Of a stretch of DNA of 64,000 nt, positions 19,777-29,813 are shown piece by piece (position 1 is the first letter of the stretch; every line of letters starts with the position of its first letter). The stretch is from contig SCOE01000025.1 in the NCBI GenBank assembly GCA_005503065.1, positions 25,738-89,737 of the forward strand, in the 5' to 3' direction. Both the position numbers and the translations under genes were made by a program. The stretch is from Comamonadaceae bacterium ALPHA2B (GTDB lineage Bacteria; Pseudomonadota; Gammaproteobacteria; Burkholderiales; Burkholderiaceae_C). Under the pieces are notes generated by a model. It searched no databases. It was not told the origin of the DNA and saw only the letters and a list, made by a program, of their open reading frames with translations.

Positions 19777-21195
19777 ATGATTTCGCTCGACCCCCACTCC
19801 GACGTGCCGCTGGTGCGTCAGATTCGCGATGCCCTGGCTCTGCGGATCGACCGCGGCACGCTCGCCGTAGGTGCGCGCCTGCCGTCGGTGCGCGAGCTGG
19901 CACGCGAGTCGGGCGTGAGCACCATGACCGCCACCAATGCCTACCAGCGCCTGGTGGCCGACGGCTACGTGGAGGCCCGGCCTGCCAGCGGCTACTACGT
20001 CGCGGCGCATGGCGACGCCACCGGCCAGGCCGCGCGGCGCAAGCCGTTCGTCGGCCGCACCTCGGTCGATTCGCTGTGGCTGATCCGCCGCGTCTACGAG
20101 GACGATGCCTCGCTGCTCAACGCCGGCTGCGGCTGGATCCCGCCCGAGTGGCTGCAATCCGACGCCGTGCGCCGAGCCCTCTCGGGCCTGGCCCGCAAGC
20201 AGGGCGCCGCCCTCGCCCGCTACGGCTCGCCCCACGGCTACCTGCCGCTGCGCCAGCAGATCGAGGCGCAACTGGCCGCCCGCGCCATCCAGGCGCCGCC
20301 GCACCAGATCGTCCTGACCCACGGCGCCACGCAGGCTCTGGCGCTGGCCGGCCGCTGTCTGCTGCAGCCTGGCGACGCCGTGCTGGTGGACGACCCCGGC
20401 TCCACCAACCTTTTCGAGACACTGCGGCAGCTCGGTGCACGCCTCGTCGGCGTGCCGCGCCTGCAGGACGGCCCCGACCTCATCGCGCTGCAGGCCCTGG
20501 CCCAGCGCCATCGGCCCAAGGCCTTCTTCATCCAGACGCACCTGCACAACCCCACCGGCTCGTCCTGTGCACCGGCCAAGGCCTACCAGCTGCTGCGCCT
20601 GGCCGAGCAGTCGGGCTTCGCCATCGTCGAGAACGACGTCATGGCCGGCCTGGAGCCGCCCGGCGCCACCTCGCTCGCCAGCCTGGACCAGCTGCGGCGG
20701 GTGATCCACGTGGGCGGCTTCTCCAAGCTGCTGTCACCCAGCCTGCGCGTGGGCTTCGTCACCGCGAACGAGGAAATGGTCGACAAGCTCATCCACGCCA
20801 AGATGGGCGACAGCCTGACCAGTTCCGAGATGAACGAGAGGCTGGTACATGCCGTGCTGACCGAGGGCAAGCACCGCGCCCACGTGGGCCGCCTGGCGCA
20901 GCGGCTGGCCGCCGCGCAGGCCGCCGTCTGCGCCGGGCTGGCCAGGGCCGGGCTGCAGGTGTTCGGGCAGCCGGCGGGGGGCCCGTTCCTGTGGGCCCGC
21001 CTGCCATCGGACGGCGCGGACTCGGCCGCGGTCGCGCAGCGGGCCGTTGCGGCAGGCCTGCTGCTGGCGCCGGGGCATCTGTTCCACCCCCACCCGCAAC
21101 CCACGCCGTGGATGCGCTTCAATGCCGCGTACGCCGACGACGCGCGCGTCTATGGATTCCTGGCGCGCGAGGCCAGGGCGTCGCGGGCCGCATGA
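19777..21195 (+). CDS. MocR/PdxR-type GntR regulator with aminotransferase-like domain
   Basis: 472-residue MocR-family regulator. A GntR winged helix-turn-helix (residues 5-70, with GARLPSVRELARESGVS) is joined to an aminotransferase fold that binds PLP through K317 in GGFSKLLSPSLRVGF. Such proteins sense PLP or amino acid aldimines. The start MISLDPHSDVPLV was chosen over an upstream frame of 13 Pro/Ser-rich residues. It diverges from the peptide ABC transporter/amidase operon and is its most likely regulator. Confidence 0.9.
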   Translation: MISLDPHSDVPLVRQIRDALALRIDRGTLAVGARLPSVRELARESGVSTMTATNAYQRLVADGYVEARPASGYYVAAHGDATGQAARRKPFVGRTSVDSLWLIRRVYEDDASLLNAGCGWIPPEWLQSDAVRRALSGLARKQGAALARYGSPHGYLPLRQQIEAQLAARAIQAPPHQIVLTHGATQALALAGRCLLQPGDAVLVDDPGSTNLFETLRQLGARLVGVPRLQDGPDLIALQALAQRHRPKAFFIQTHLHNPTGSSCAPAKAYQLLRLAEQSGFAIVENDVMAGLEPPGATSLASLDQLRRVIHVGGFSKLLSPSLRVGFVTANEEMVDKLIHAKMGDSLTSSEMNERLVHAVLTEGKHRAHVGRLAQRLAAAQAAVCAGLARAGLQVFGQPAGGPFLWARLPSDGADSAAVAQRAVAAGLLLAPGHLFHPHPQPTPWMRFNAAYADDARVYGFLAREARASRAA

Positions 21196-21221
21196 GTTGC
21201 ATCGGCGGATAATTCGCCCCC

Positions 21222-22433
21222 ATGAATCCCCTGCTCGCCAAGCTGCAGCCCTACCCCTTCGAGCGGCTGCGGCAGCTCTTCGCCGGCGTGACGCCCGATG
21301 CCGCGCACCGCCCCATCAGCCTGGGCATCGGCGAACCCAAGCACCCCACTCCCCCCTTCATCAGGGATGCGCTCGTGCAGGGCCTCGGCGCGCTGGCCGG
21401 CTACCCGGCCACGGCGGGCGAGCCGGCGCTGCGCGCCGCCTTCACCGGCTGGCTCAGCACGCGCTACGGCCTCGAACTCGACCCGGCCACGCAGGTGCTG
21501 CCGGTCAACGGGTCGCGCGAGGCGCTGTTCGCGCTGGCGCAAACGGTGGTCGACGCCAGCGTGAGCCCGGCGCCCGTCGTGGTCTCGCCCAATCCCTTCT
21601 ATCAGATCTACGAAGGCGCGGCCCTGCTCGCGGGCGCAGACACCTGGTACGCGCCGAGCGATCCGGCGCGCAACTTCGCCGTCGACTGGGACAGCGTGCC
21701 CGAAGATGTCTGGGCGCGCACACAGCTGGTCTACGTGTGCTCGCCCGGCAACCCGACCGGTGCGGTCATGCCCCTGGACGAGTGGAAGAAGCTCTTCGCC
21801 CTGTCGGACCGGCACGGCTTCGTCATCGCCTCGGACGAGTGCTACAGCGAGATCTACTTCCGCGACGAGCCGCCCTTGGGCGGACTGGAGGCCGCGGCGA
21901 AGCTGGGCCGCGGCGATTTCCGCCGGCTGATCGCACTCACCTCCCTGTCCAAGCGCAGCAACGTGCCGGGTCTTCGCAGCGGTTTCGTGGCCGGCGACGC
22001 GTCCATCATCAAGAACTTCCTGCTGTATCGCACCTACCACGGCAGCGCCATGAGCGGCGCCGTCGCGGCCGCGAGCATCGCCGCCTGGGGGGACGAGACG
22101 CACGTGGTCGACAACCGCGCGCAGTACCGGGCCAAGTTCGCGGCCGTCACCCCTTTGCTCGAGCCGGTGCTCGACGTGCGGCTGCCCGATGCCAGCTTCT
22201 ACCTCTGGGCCGGCGTGCCGCCGGGGTGGCGCGGTGACGACGCCGCCTTCGCGCGCGCCCTGTACGCTCAATACAATGTGACAGTGCTGCCGGGCAGCTA
22301 CCTCGCCCGAGCGTGGCAGGGCCAGAACCCCGGCCGCGGCCGCATCCGGATGGCGCTGGTGGCCGATACCGCCGAGTGCACCGAAGCCGCCCGGCGCATC
22401 GTCCGCTTCTGCCAGTCGAACCCCGGCGCCTGA
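21222..22433 (+). CDS. dapC: Succinyldiaminopimelate transaminase DapC
   Basis: 403-residue class I aminotransferase that converts N-succinyl-2-amino-6-oxopimelate to N-succinyl-LL-diaminopimelate using glutamate, in the lysine and peptidoglycan DAP pathway. Visible motifs are [11 protein letters not shown] near residue 35, [22 protein letters not shown] and the PLP lysine K244 in [16 protein letters not shown]. The identity is fixed by the following dapD and the nearby dapE. A GATAAT hexamer at 21208-21213 lies only 8 bases before the ATG and may be a -10 with a minimal leader. Confidence 0.93.
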   Translation: MNPLLAKLQPYPFERLRQLFAGVTPDAAHRPISLGIGEPKHPTPPFIRDALVQGLGALAGYPATAGEPALRAAFTGWLSTRYGLELDPATQVLPVNGSREALFALAQTVVDASVSPAPVVVSPNPFYQIYEGAALLAGADTWYAPSDPARNFAVDWDSVPEDVWARTQLVYVCSPGNPTGAVMPLDEWKKLFALSDRHGFVIASDECYSEIYFRDEPPLGGLEAAAKLGRGDFRRLIALTSLSKRSNVPGLRSGFVAGDASIIKNFLLYRTYHGSAMSGAVAAASIAAWGDETHVVDNRAQYRAKFAAVTPLLEPVLDVRLPDASFYLWAGVPPGWRGDDAAFARALYAQYNVTVLPGSYLARAWQGQNPGRGRIRMALVADTAECTEAARRIVRFCQSNPGA

Positions 22434-22464
22434 AGCCTCTTCCTGTTCCTCCGACCCGTTTGCC

Positions 22465-23298
22465 ATGACCCAACAACTGCAACAGACCATCGACGCCGCG
22501 TGGGAGAACCGCGCCAACCTCTCGCCCGCGCAGGCGCCCAAGGAGGTCGTCGATGCGGTCGAGCACGTGATCGCCGAGCTCAACAACGGCCACCTGCGCG
22601 TGGCCACGCGCGAAGCCGTCGGGAAGTGGACCGTGCACCAGTGGATCAAGAAGGCGGTGCTGCTGTCCTTCCGCCTGAAGGACAACGAGCAGATCCAGGC
22701 CGGCTCGCTGGGCTTCTACGACAAGGTGCCGACCAAGTTCTCGCACCTGTCGGCCGGCGAGCTCAAGGAATCGGGCGTGCGCATCGTGCCGCCGGCGGTG
22801 GCACGCCGCGGCAGCTTCATCGCCAAGGGCGCGATCCTGATGCCCAGCTACGTGAACATCGGCGCCTACGTGGGCGAGGGCTCGATGGTGGACACCTGGG
22901 CCACCGTCGGCTCCTGCGCGCAGGTCGGTGCCAACGTGCACCTGTCGGGCGGCGTGGGCCTGGGCGGCGTGCTCGAACCCTTGCAGGCCAATCCGACCAT
23001 CATCGAGGACAACTGCTTCATCGGCGCCCGCTCCGAGGTGGTCGAAGGCGTGATCGTCGAAGAGAACTCGGTGCTCGGCATGGGCGTGTACATCGGCCAG
23101 AGCACGCCGATCTTCAATCGCGACACCGGCGAGATCAGCTACGGCCGCGTGCCCTCGGGCAGCGTGGTCATCAGCGGCAGCCTGCCCAAGAAGACCAAGT
23201 CGGGCCAGGACTACAGCACCTACGCCGCGATCATCGTGAAGACGGTCGATGCGCAGACGCGCTCCAAGACCAGCCTCAACGACCTGCTGCGCGACTGA
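22465..23298 (+). CDS. dapD: Tetrahydrodipicolinate N-succinyltransferase DapD
   Basis: 277-residue left-handed beta-helix enzyme that transfers succinyl from succinyl-CoA to tetrahydrodipicolinate. It has a helical N-terminal domain to about residue 105, then hexapeptide repeats with [31 protein letters not shown] and [17 protein letters not shown]. Length matches E. coli DapD. It follows dapC by 31 bases in a pathway cluster. Confidence 0.96.
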   Translation: MTQQLQQTIDAAWENRANLSPAQAPKEVVDAVEHVIAELNNGHLRVATREAVGKWTVHQWIKKAVLLSFRLKDNEQIQAGSLGFYDKVPTKFSHLSAGELKESGVRIVPPAVARRGSFIAKGAILMPSYVNIGAYVGEGSMVDTWATVGSCAQVGANVHLSGGVGLGGVLEPLQANPTIIEDNCFIGARSEVVEGVIVEENSVLGMGVYIGQSTPIFNRDTGEISYGRVPSGSVVISGSLPKKTKSGQDYSTYAAIIVKTVDAQTRSKTSLNDLLRD

Positions 23299-23303
23299 AC
23301 GAG

Positions 23304-23325
23304 AAGGCCGCTGAAAAGCGGCCTT
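23304..23325 (+). terminator. Hairpin between dapD and the PilU-like gene
   Basis: Perfect 9-bp stem AAGGCCGCT/AGCGGCCTT closed by a GAAA tetraloop, starting 5 bases after the dapD stop. The downstream tract CCTGCTT is only partly T-rich, so it may be a weak terminator or an mRNA-stabilising hairpin that sets dapCD apart from the next gene. Confidence 0.65.
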
Positions 23326-23362
23326 CCTGCTTGAACGCATACACCACCACCTGGAGGGCACG

Positions 23363-24514
23363 ATGGGAACGATGGACCGCATTCTTCGGCTGATGGCCGA
23401 GCGCAAGGCTTCGGACGTGTACCTGTCGGCCCACGCGCCGGCGCAGATCCGCATCAACGGCAATTGCGTGCCGATCAACTCGCAGATCCTGCCGCCCGAC
23501 GCGCCGCTGGAGCTGCTGCGCGAGGTGGTGGACCCGCTGCGCATCGGCGAGCTGGAACGCACCGGCGAGCTGAACATGGCGGTGGCCATCGAAGCCGTGG
23601 GCAATTTCCGAATCAGCGCGATGCGCCAGCGCGGCACCTACGCGGTGGTGGTGCGCTACATCGCCAACATCATCCCGGCCCTGGACCAGCTGAACCTGCC
23701 CGAGGTGCTCAAGTCGCTCATCATGGACAAGCGCGGGCTGATCCTGATGGTGGGCGCCACCGGAGCGGGCAAGACGACCACGCTGGCCTCGATGATCGAC
23801 TACCGCAACGAGAACGCCTCGGGCCACATCCTGACGGTGGAGGAGCCGATCGAGTTCACCTACGTGAACAAGATGTCGCTCATCAACCAGCGCGACGTGG
23901 GCAGCGACACGCAGTCGCTGTCCGTGGCATTGAAGAACGCGCTGCGCCAGGCGCCCGACGTGATCCAGATCGGCGAGATCCGCGACCGCGAGACCATGAC
24001 CGCGGCCATCGCCTATGCGCAGTCGGGCCACCTGTGCCTGGCCACGCTGCACGCCAACAACGCCTACCGTGCGCTCAACCGCATCCTCAGCTTCTACCCG
24101 GTCGAGGTGCGTCCGACCCTGCTGGGCGACCTGGCCGGCGCACTGCGCGCGGTGGTGGCGCAGCGCCTGCTGCGCACGCCGCGCGGCTCGCGCCTGCCGG
24201 CGGTGGAGGTGATGCTCAACACCGCGCTCGTGGCGGACCTGATCGAGAAGGGCGACTTCTCGGGCGTCAAGGAAGCCATGAACAACTCCATGGCCGAGGG
24301 CTCCCAGACCTTCGAGGAAGCCATCGCCAAGCTCATCCTTGACGGCCGCATCAGCCGCGAGGAAGGCCTGGCCCACGCCGACTCGCCCACCAACCTGATG
24401 TGGCGCCTGCAGAACCACAACGCCGCCCCCACCCGGCCCGACGCCGACCGCGCGCTGATGGACCAGGTCGAGGCACCCACCTTCACCGAGATCACGCTGG
24501 ACGTGCACCACTGA
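23363..24514 (+). CDS. pilU: PilT/PilU-family type IV pilus retraction ATPase
   Basis: 383-residue GspE/PilT-type hexameric ATPase with an N-terminal PAS-like domain, Walker [10 protein letters not shown] at about 131-139, Asp box TVEEPIEF, Walker B IQIGEIRD and His box [13 protein letters not shown]. The length and [10 protein letters not shown] tail favour PilU over PilT. It powers or assists pilus retraction at the inner membrane. No other pilus gene is near; it is wedged between dapD and dapE. GGAGG precedes the ATG by about 6 bases. Confidence 0.85.
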   Translation: MGTMDRILRLMAERKASDVYLSAHAPAQIRINGNCVPINSQILPPDAPLELLREVVDPLRIGELERTGELNMAVAIEAVGNFRISAMRQRGTYAVVVRYIANIIPALDQLNLPEVLKSLIMDKRGLILMVGATGAGKTTTLASMIDYRNENASGHILTVEEPIEFTYVNKMSLINQRDVGSDTQSLSVALKNALRQAPDVIQIGEIRDRETMTAAIAYAQSGHLCLATLHANNAYRALNRILSFYPVEVRPTLLGDLAGALRAVVAQRLLRTPRGSRLPAVEVMLNTALVADLIEKGDFSGVKEAMNNSMAEGSQTFEEAIAKLILDGRISREEGLAHADSPTNLMWRLQNHNAAPTRPDADRALMDQVEAPTFTEITLDVHH

Positions 24515-24540
24515 GCACCGATCCAGCCACCACGTCCAGC

Positions 24541-25785
24541 ATGTCCCGCACGCTCCAGCTCGCCGAACAACTCATCTCCCGCCCGTCCGTCACGCCCGAG
24601 GACGCGGGCTGCCAACAACTGATCGGCGAGCGGCTCGCGAAACTGGGCTTCGCGCTCGAAACCATCGAGAGCGGTCCGGCGAGCTTCCGCGTGACCAACC
24701 TCTGGGCGGTGCGGCGCCCCTCGAGTTCGAAGCCGAATCGGGATGCAGCGCCCGCGCCGCTTGCGCAGAGCGCTACCGAAACCATAGCGGACGCCGCACG
24801 TGCGACGCGCACCCTGGTGTTCGCCGGCCACACCGACGTGGTGCCCACCGGCCCGCTGGACCAGTGGACCAGCCACCCCTTCACGCCAACGCACCGCGAC
24901 GGCCGCCTGTACGGCCGAGGCGCCTGCGACATGAAGAGCTCGCTGGCGGCCTTCGTGGTCGCCATCGAGGAGTTCCTGGCCGCGAACCCGGACCCGGCCA
25001 TCACGCTGGCCCTGCTGCTCACCAGCGACGAGGAAGGCCCCGCTCTCGATGGCACGGTCGTCGTCTGCAACGCGCTGGCCGCGCGCGGCGAGGTGCTCGA
25101 CTGGTGCATCGTCGGCGAGCCGACCTCGGTCGAGCGCTGCGGCGACATGATCAAGAACGGCCGCCGCGGCACGATGAGCGGCAAGCTCACCGTGCATGGC
25201 GTGCAGGGCCACATCGCCTACCCGCACCTGGCGAAGAACCCGGTGCACGCCGTGGCGCCGGCGCTGGCCGAACTGGTGGCCATCAACGCCGCGGGCGGCT
25301 GGGACGCGGGCAACCGCTACTTCCAGCCCACCAGCTGGCAGATCAGCAACTTCCATGCGGGCACCGGCGCGAGCAACGTCATCCCCGGCAGCGCGGTGAT
25401 CGATTTCAACTTCCGCTTCTCGACGGAGTCCACGCCCGAATCGCTGAAGGCGCGCGTGACGGAGGTGCTGGACCGCCACGGCGTCGAGCACGACCTGACG
25501 TGGACCATCGGCGGCCTGCCCTTCCTGACCCACCCCGGCGCGCTGGTGGCTGCCGTGCAGGGCGCCGTCCGCAGCGAAACCGGCATCGAGACCGAGCTGT
25601 CCACCAGCGGCGGCACGAGCGACGCCCGCTTCATCGCCAAGGTGTGCGAACAAGTGGTCGAGCTCGGCCCGGTGAACGCCAGCATCCACAAGATCGACGA
25701 ACACATCGAGGTGGATGCGATCGACACGCTCAAGAACATCTACCGGCGGACGATCGAGGCGCTGGAGGGGACGTTGGCGCGCTGA
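24541..25785 (+). CDS. dapE: Succinyl-diaminopimelate desuccinylase DapE
   Basis: M20 metallopeptidase of 414 residues that releases succinate from N-succinyl-LL-DAP. Zinc ligands and catalytic residues are visible as H97 and D99 (FAGHTDVVP), D130 ([10 protein letters not shown]), E164/E165 ([11 protein letters not shown]) and the C-terminal [10 protein letters not shown]. It is about 35-40 residues longer than typical DapE. Some of the extra length is an in-frame copy of repeat family A at about residues 64-83, in the loop before the first metal histidine. The start [12 protein letters not shown] is the family N terminus. Confidence 0.94.
   Translation: MSRTLQLAEQLISRPSVTPEDAGCQQLIGERLAKLGFALETIESGPASFRVTNLWAVRRPSSSKPNRDAAPAPLAQSATETIADAARATRTLVFAGHTDVVPTGPLDQWTSHPFTPTHRDGRLYGRGACDMKSSLAAFVVAIEEFLAANPDPAITLALLLTSDEEGPALDGTVVVCNALAARGEVLDWCIVGEPTSVERCGDMIKNGRRGTMSGKLTVHGVQGHIAYPHLAKNPVHAVAPALAELVAINAAGGWDAGNRYFQPTSWQISNFHAGTGASNVIPGSAVIDFNFRFSTESTPESLKARVTEVLDRHGVEHDLTWTIGGLPFLTHPGALVAAVQGAVRSETGIETELSTSGGTSDARFIAKVCEQVVELGPVNASIHKIDEHIEVDAIDTLKNIYRRTIEALEGTLAR
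24730..24788 (-). repeat. Repeat family A, copy 2 (inside dapE)
   Basis: Reverse-oriented copy. The terminal near-palindrome GCTACCGAAACCATAGC is at 24772-24788 and the GC core has GCAGCGCCCGCGCCG. It is translated in the dapE frame as a Ser/Ala/Pro-rich stretch between WAVRRPSSS and [11 protein letters not shown]. It is more degenerate than the intergenic copies. Confidence 0.65.
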
Positions 25786-25789
25786 ATGC

Positions 25790-25955
25790 GGACAGCCGAA
25801 CGCAGAGGTTCCGCAGAAGTCGCAGAAGAAGACATGGAAGCTGGCCTGCGCGTCCAGCGTTGGAGCGGGTCCCACGATCTCTCCCCACACCTTTTCGATT
25901 CTTGAATTTTTTGCGTCCTCTGCGAAACCTCTGCGCCCTCTGCGTTCGGCTGTCC
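25790..25955. repeat. Inverted-repeat (MITE-like) element between dapE and prmB
   Basis: A perfect 19-bp inverted repeat, left arm 25790-25808 (GGACAGCCGAACGCAGAGG) and right arm 25937-25955. It extends imperfectly inward as short units of the type CGCAGAG/CGCAGAA on the left and their complements on the right. About 75 bases of unrelated sequence form the centre. It fills almost the whole 181-bp dapE-prmB gap and ends 11 bases before the prmB ATG. No transposase is encoded. Confidence 0.8.
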
Positions 25956-25966
25956 GTCTTCCATCC

Positions 25967-26845
25967 ATGCCCACCGTCCTGAACCTGATCGAACAATCCG
26001 CCGCCCGCCTCGATGCGGCCGGCGTGGGCTACGGCCACGGCACCACCAACGGCTTCGACGAGGCGGCCTGGCTGGTGCTGTGGCGGCTGCGGCTGCCGCT
26101 GGATGCGCTGGACGCGGTGGCCGAGCGCGAGGTATCGCCCGGCACGCAGGCGCAGGTCGAGGCCCTGGTCGACGAACGCATCGCGACGCGCAAGCCCGCG
26201 GCCTATCTCACGAAGGAGGCCTGGCTGCAGGGCGTGTCCTTCTACGTGGACGAGCGCGCCATCGTGCCGCGCAGCTTCATCGCCGAATTGATCGCCGACG
26301 GCAGCGTCGACCCGTGGCTGAACGACCGAACGCGGGCGGTGCTGGACCTGTGCACCGGCAACGGCAGCCTGGCCGTGCTCGCCGCCATGGCGTGGCCGGA
26401 GGTACACGTCGATGCCGCGGACATCTCGCCGCCCGCGCTGGAAGTCGCGGCGATCAACGTGGCACGGCACGCGCTCGACGCGCGCATCACGCTGCGCGAG
26501 AGCGACGGCCTGGCCGCCCTGCCCGGCCCCTACGACCTGATCCTGTGCAACCCGCCCTACGTCAATGCGCAGAGCATGGCGGCGCTGCCGGCGGAGTACC
26601 GGGCCGAGCCCGAACTCGCGCTGGCCGGCGGCGAGGACGGCATGGACTTCGTGCGCCGGCTCTTCGCCGACGCGCCGGCGCGCATGACCGACGAGGCCGT
26701 GCTCGTGCTGGAGATCGGCAACGAACGCGCGCATTTCGAGGCGGCCTTTCCCGCCCTCGAAGTCGTCTGGCTCGAGACCAGCGCGGGCGACGAGCAGGTG
26801 CTGCTGCTCACACGCGAGGCGCTGGCCGCCATCGCACCGCCCTAA
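25967..26845 (+). CDS. prmB: Ribosomal protein L3 N5-glutamine methyltransferase PrmB
   Basis: 292-residue SAM-dependent methyltransferase that modifies a glutamine of ribosomal protein L3. The helical N-terminal domain contains YLTKEAWLQGVSFYVDERA and the substrate loop VPRSFIAEL. The SAM motif is VLDLCTGNGSLAVLAA near residue 125 and the catalytic motif is LCNPPYVNAQS. Sequence around NPPY and the VPRSF segment favour PrmB over the release-factor enzyme PrmC. The start is MPTVLNLIEQSA. Upstream lies the MITE-like repeat, so its promoter and ribosome site must lie in or next to that element. Confidence 0.92.
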   Translation: MPTVLNLIEQSAARLDAAGVGYGHGTTNGFDEAAWLVLWRLRLPLDALDAVAEREVSPGTQAQVEALVDERIATRKPAAYLTKEAWLQGVSFYVDERAIVPRSFIAELIADGSVDPWLNDRTRAVLDLCTGNGSLAVLAAMAWPEVHVDAADISPPALEVAAINVARHALDARITLRESDGLAALPGPYDLILCNPPYVNAQSMAALPAEYRAEPELALAGGEDGMDFVRRLFADAPARMTDEAVLVLEIGNERAHFEAAFPALEVVWLETSAGDEQVLLLTREALAAIAPP

Positions 26846-26859
26846 CGGCCTGCCAAAAC

Positions 26860-26915
26860 GCTATCGAACTCATAGCTGCTCGCGCCCGCTGGGCGGGCGC
26901 TGCAGCCACTTTTCC
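26860..26915 (+). repeat. Repeat family A, copy 3 (intergenic)
   Basis: Begins with the palindrome GCTATC-GAACT-CATAGC (26860-26876), then CGCGCCCGCTGGGCGGGCG, then CTGCAGCC and ACTTTTCCC. The core folds into a GC hairpin. It lies 14 bases after the prmB stop codon and may end that transcript. Confidence 0.85.
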
Positions 26916-26992
26916 CTTGGAATTCCTGCGCGACACGCAGGGCCCTGCCGCGCGCCCGGACAAAGCCGCGCCGGGATAATCGGACCCAGTCC

Positions 26993-28996
26993 ATGATCAC
27001 CCTCAAGAACGTCATCCTGCGCCGCAGCGCCAAAGTGCTGCTCGACGGCGCCACCGTCACCATCAACCCCGGCGAAAAGGTCGGCCTGGTCGGGCGCAAC
27101 GGCGCCGGCAAGTCGACCCTGTTCGCGCTGCTCAACGGCGGCCTGCACGAGGACGGCGGCGATTTCTCGATGCCCAGGCAATGGCGCCTGGCGCAAGTCG
27201 CGCAGAACATGCCCGAGACCAGCGAGTCGGCCACCGACTTCGTGGTGGCCGGAGACACGCGCCTGGCGGAGCTGCGCGAGCAGCTCGCCGCCGCGGAAAT
27301 GGCACATGCCGCCAATCCGGACGATGCCGGCATGGCCCTGGCGCATGCCTACACCGACCTGGCCGACGCCGGCGAGCACGACGCGGTACCGCGCGCGCAG
27401 GCGCTCATCCTCGGCCTGGGCTTCAAGGTGCACGAGCTGGACCAGCCGGTCGACAGCTTCTCAGGCGGCTGGCGCATGCGCCTGCAGCTGGCGCGGGCGC
27501 TGATGTGCCCGAGCGACCTGCTGCTGCTCGACGAACCGACCAACCACCTGGACCTGGACGCGCTGGTGTGGCTCGAGGCCTGGCTGCAGCGCTATGCGGG
27601 CACCATGATCGTCATCAGCCACGACCGCGAGTTCCTCGACGCCGTGACCGACGTGACGCTGCACATCGAGCACGCGAAGCTCACGCGCTACGGCGGCAAC
27701 TACAGCAAGTTCGAAGAGATGCGCGCGCTGCAGATGGAGCAGCAGCAGGCTGCCTTCGCCAAGCAGCAGGAAAAGATCGCGCACCTGCAGAAGTTCATCG
27801 ACCGCTTCAAGGCCAAGGCCAGCAAGGCCAAGCAGGCGCAAAGCCGGGTCAAGGCGCTGGAACGCATGGAGAAGGTCGCACCCCTGCTGGCCGAGGCCGA
27901 TTTCACATTCGAGTTCAAGGAGCCGGCGAACATCCCCAACCCGATGCTCACCATCGGCGACGCGAGCTTCGGATACGTGCAGGAGGATGCGCCGCCCAAG
28001 GTGATCCTCACGCACGTCAACCGCTCGGTGCTCGCGGGTCAGCGCATCGGCATCCTGGGCGCCAACGGCCAGGGCAAGTCGACGCTCGTGAAGACCATCG
28101 CGCGCGAGATGGGCGCGCTGGCCGGCACCGTGACCGAGGGCAAGGGCCTGAACATCGGCTATTTCGCGCAGCAGGAGCTCGACGTGCTGCACCCCGGCAG
28201 CAACCCGCTGGAGCACATGGTGCGGCTCGCGCGCGACCTCGGGCCCCAGTCGCGCGAGCGCAGCACCGAGCAGGACCTGCGCGGCTTCCTGGGCAGCTTC
28301 AACTTCAGCGGCGACATGGTCAAGCAGCCCGTGGGCACCATGAGCGGCGGCGAGAAGGCCCGGCTGGTGCTGGCGATGATGGTCTGGCAGCGACCCAACC
28401 TGCTGCTGCTGGACGAGCCGACCAACCACCTGGACCTGGCCACCCGCGAGGCGCTGGCCGTCGCGCTCAACGAATTCGAGGGCACGCTGATGCTGGTCAG
28501 CCACGACCGGGCGCTGCTGCGCTCGGTGTGCGACGAGTTCTGGCTGGTCGGCCGTGGCGCCGTGAAGGACTTCGACGGCGACCTCGACGACTACCAGCGC
28601 TACCTGCTCGACGAGGCCAAGCGCCAGCGCGAGCTGGCCAAGCAGGCCGCCGAGCCCCCCGCGCCCGCGCCAGCGCCCGTTGTGGCGGCTCCGACACCCG
28701 CACCGGCCCGGCCGTCCGAAGGCGACAGCCGCGCCCAACGCCAGCGCAGCGCGCAGGAGCGGCAGCAGCGTGCCGAGCAGACGCGCCCGCTGCGCAAGGA
28801 GCTGGCCGGCATCGACCAGCGGCTGGTCAGCGCCGGCGCCGAGAAGGCCGCGCTCGAGGCGCGGCTGGCGCAGCCCCTTCCCGCGCCCGAGATCGCCGAT
28901 GCCGGCCGCCGCCTCAAGCTGCTGGGCGACGAGATCGAAGCCCTGGAGGAACGGTGGATGACGCTGTCGGAACAGATCGAGGCCCTTGCCGCCTGA
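26993..28996 (+). CDS. ABC-F family ATPase (YheS-like)
   Basis: 667-residue soluble protein with two ABC domains and no membrane part, the ABC-F plan for ribosome-associated translation factors. The first unit has GRNGAGKST at 34-42, FSGGWRMR and DEPTNHLDLDAL. A charged linker helix rich in Q and K follows. The second unit has GANGQGKST, MSGGEKARL and DEPTNHLDLATR. The C-terminal 100 residues are Ala/Pro-rich then coiled-coil. The pattern is closest to YheS. A GATAAT hexamer lies 12 bases before the ATG. Confidence 0.9.
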   Translation: MITLKNVILRRSAKVLLDGATVTINPGEKVGLVGRNGAGKSTLFALLNGGLHEDGGDFSMPRQWRLAQVAQNMPETSESATDFVVAGDTRLAELREQLAAAEMAHAANPDDAGMALAHAYTDLADAGEHDAVPRAQALILGLGFKVHELDQPVDSFSGGWRMRLQLARALMCPSDLLLLDEPTNHLDLDALVWLEAWLQRYAGTMIVISHDREFLDAVTDVTLHIEHAKLTRYGGNYSKFEEMRALQMEQQQAAFAKQQEKIAHLQKFIDRFKAKASKAKQAQSRVKALERMEKVAPLLAEADFTFEFKEPANIPNPMLTIGDASFGYVQEDAPPKVILTHVNRSVLAGQRIGILGANGQGKSTLVKTIAREMGALAGTVTEGKGLNIGYFAQQELDVLHPGSNPLEHMVRLARDLGPQSRERSTEQDLRGFLGSFNFSGDMVKQPVGTMSGGEKARLVLAMMVWQRPNLLLLDEPTNHLDLATREALAVALNEFEGTLMLVSHDRALLRSVCDEFWLVGRGAVKDFDGDLDDYQRYLLDEAKRQRELAKQAAEPPAPAPAPVVAAPTPAPARPSEGDSRAQRQRSAQERQQRAEQTRPLRKELAGIDQRLVSAGAEKAALEARLAQPLPAPEIADAGRRLKLLGDEIEALEERWMTLSEQIEALAA

Positions 28997-29008
28997 GAAA
29001 CCGCCACC

Positions 29009-29581
29009 ATGCCCTCCGCCACCGAACTTGCCCAGGGCGACCCGGCCCTGCTGGCCGCCATCCGCCGCAGCCGGCGCCTGCTGGGCCGCAAGGCGCTGAT
29101 GGCCGCGGCAGCCAGCGCCGTGCCGGTGCCGGGCATCGACTTCGCTGCCGACGCCGCGCTGCTGGCTCGCCTGGTGCCGCAGATCAGCGCCGAGTTCGGC
29201 CTGGCCGCGCCGCAGATCGCGCACCTGTCGCCGCACCAGCGCGAACGGGTGATGCAGATGGCCGGCAGCCTGGGCACCGTGCTGGTCGGCAAACTCGTCA
29301 CGCGCGACCTGCTCATGACGCTGGCACGGCACGCCGGCATGAAGCTCAGCGCCAAGCAGGCCGCGCGCTTCGTGCCGCTCGCGGGCCAGGTCGTATCGGC
29401 CGCGCTGGGCTACGCGGCGCTGCGCGCCATGGGCGAGCAGCACATCAAGGATTGCGTGCGCGTGGCGCGGGCGGCGCAGCTGGTGTTGCCCGCTCCAGCT
29501 GCCGGCACGGCCTCAGGAGCGGCGGCCGCCCTGCCCTCCGATGCCTCACGGCCCTTCTGGCGCCGGCTGGGCGCACGTTGA
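29009..29581 (+). CDS. Hypothetical protein, DUF697-like
   Basis: 190-residue protein with hydrophobic, glycine/alanine-rich helices (AAAASAVPVPGIDFAADAAL and FVPLAGQVVSAALGYAALR), resembling the DUF697/YcjF-type membrane-associated domain found near some GTPases. No GTPase motif is present. It begins 12 bases after the ABC-F stop and is probably cotranscribed. Function is unknown; family placement is tentative. Confidence 0.6.
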   Translation: MPSATELAQGDPALLAAIRRSRRLLGRKALMAAAASAVPVPGIDFAADAALLARLVPQISAEFGLAAPQIAHLSPHQRERVMQMAGSLGTVLVGKLVTRDLLMTLARHAGMKLSAKQAARFVPLAGQVVSAALGYAALRAMGEQHIKDCVRVARAAQLVLPAPAAGTASGAAAALPSDASRPFWRRLGAR

Positions 29582-29813
29582 GATCCAGCGATTGCGCGAA
29601 GGGCCATGCCCCGACAGCCGGGGTGGGCAAAGCATGGGCCGCCGCCAGGGTTTCACTTGATGGAATGAAATGAGTCTCAGTTTTCTGCGCGTCGCGTGGC
29701 ATAGTGCGTTTTAGGGGAACGACACTAACATCGCCCGCCGCCGACGCGTTCACATGCCGGCGCCGGACCAGGAGAACGCAGGGTTCCCGCTTCGGAATCC
29801 GGGAGAACGAAGC

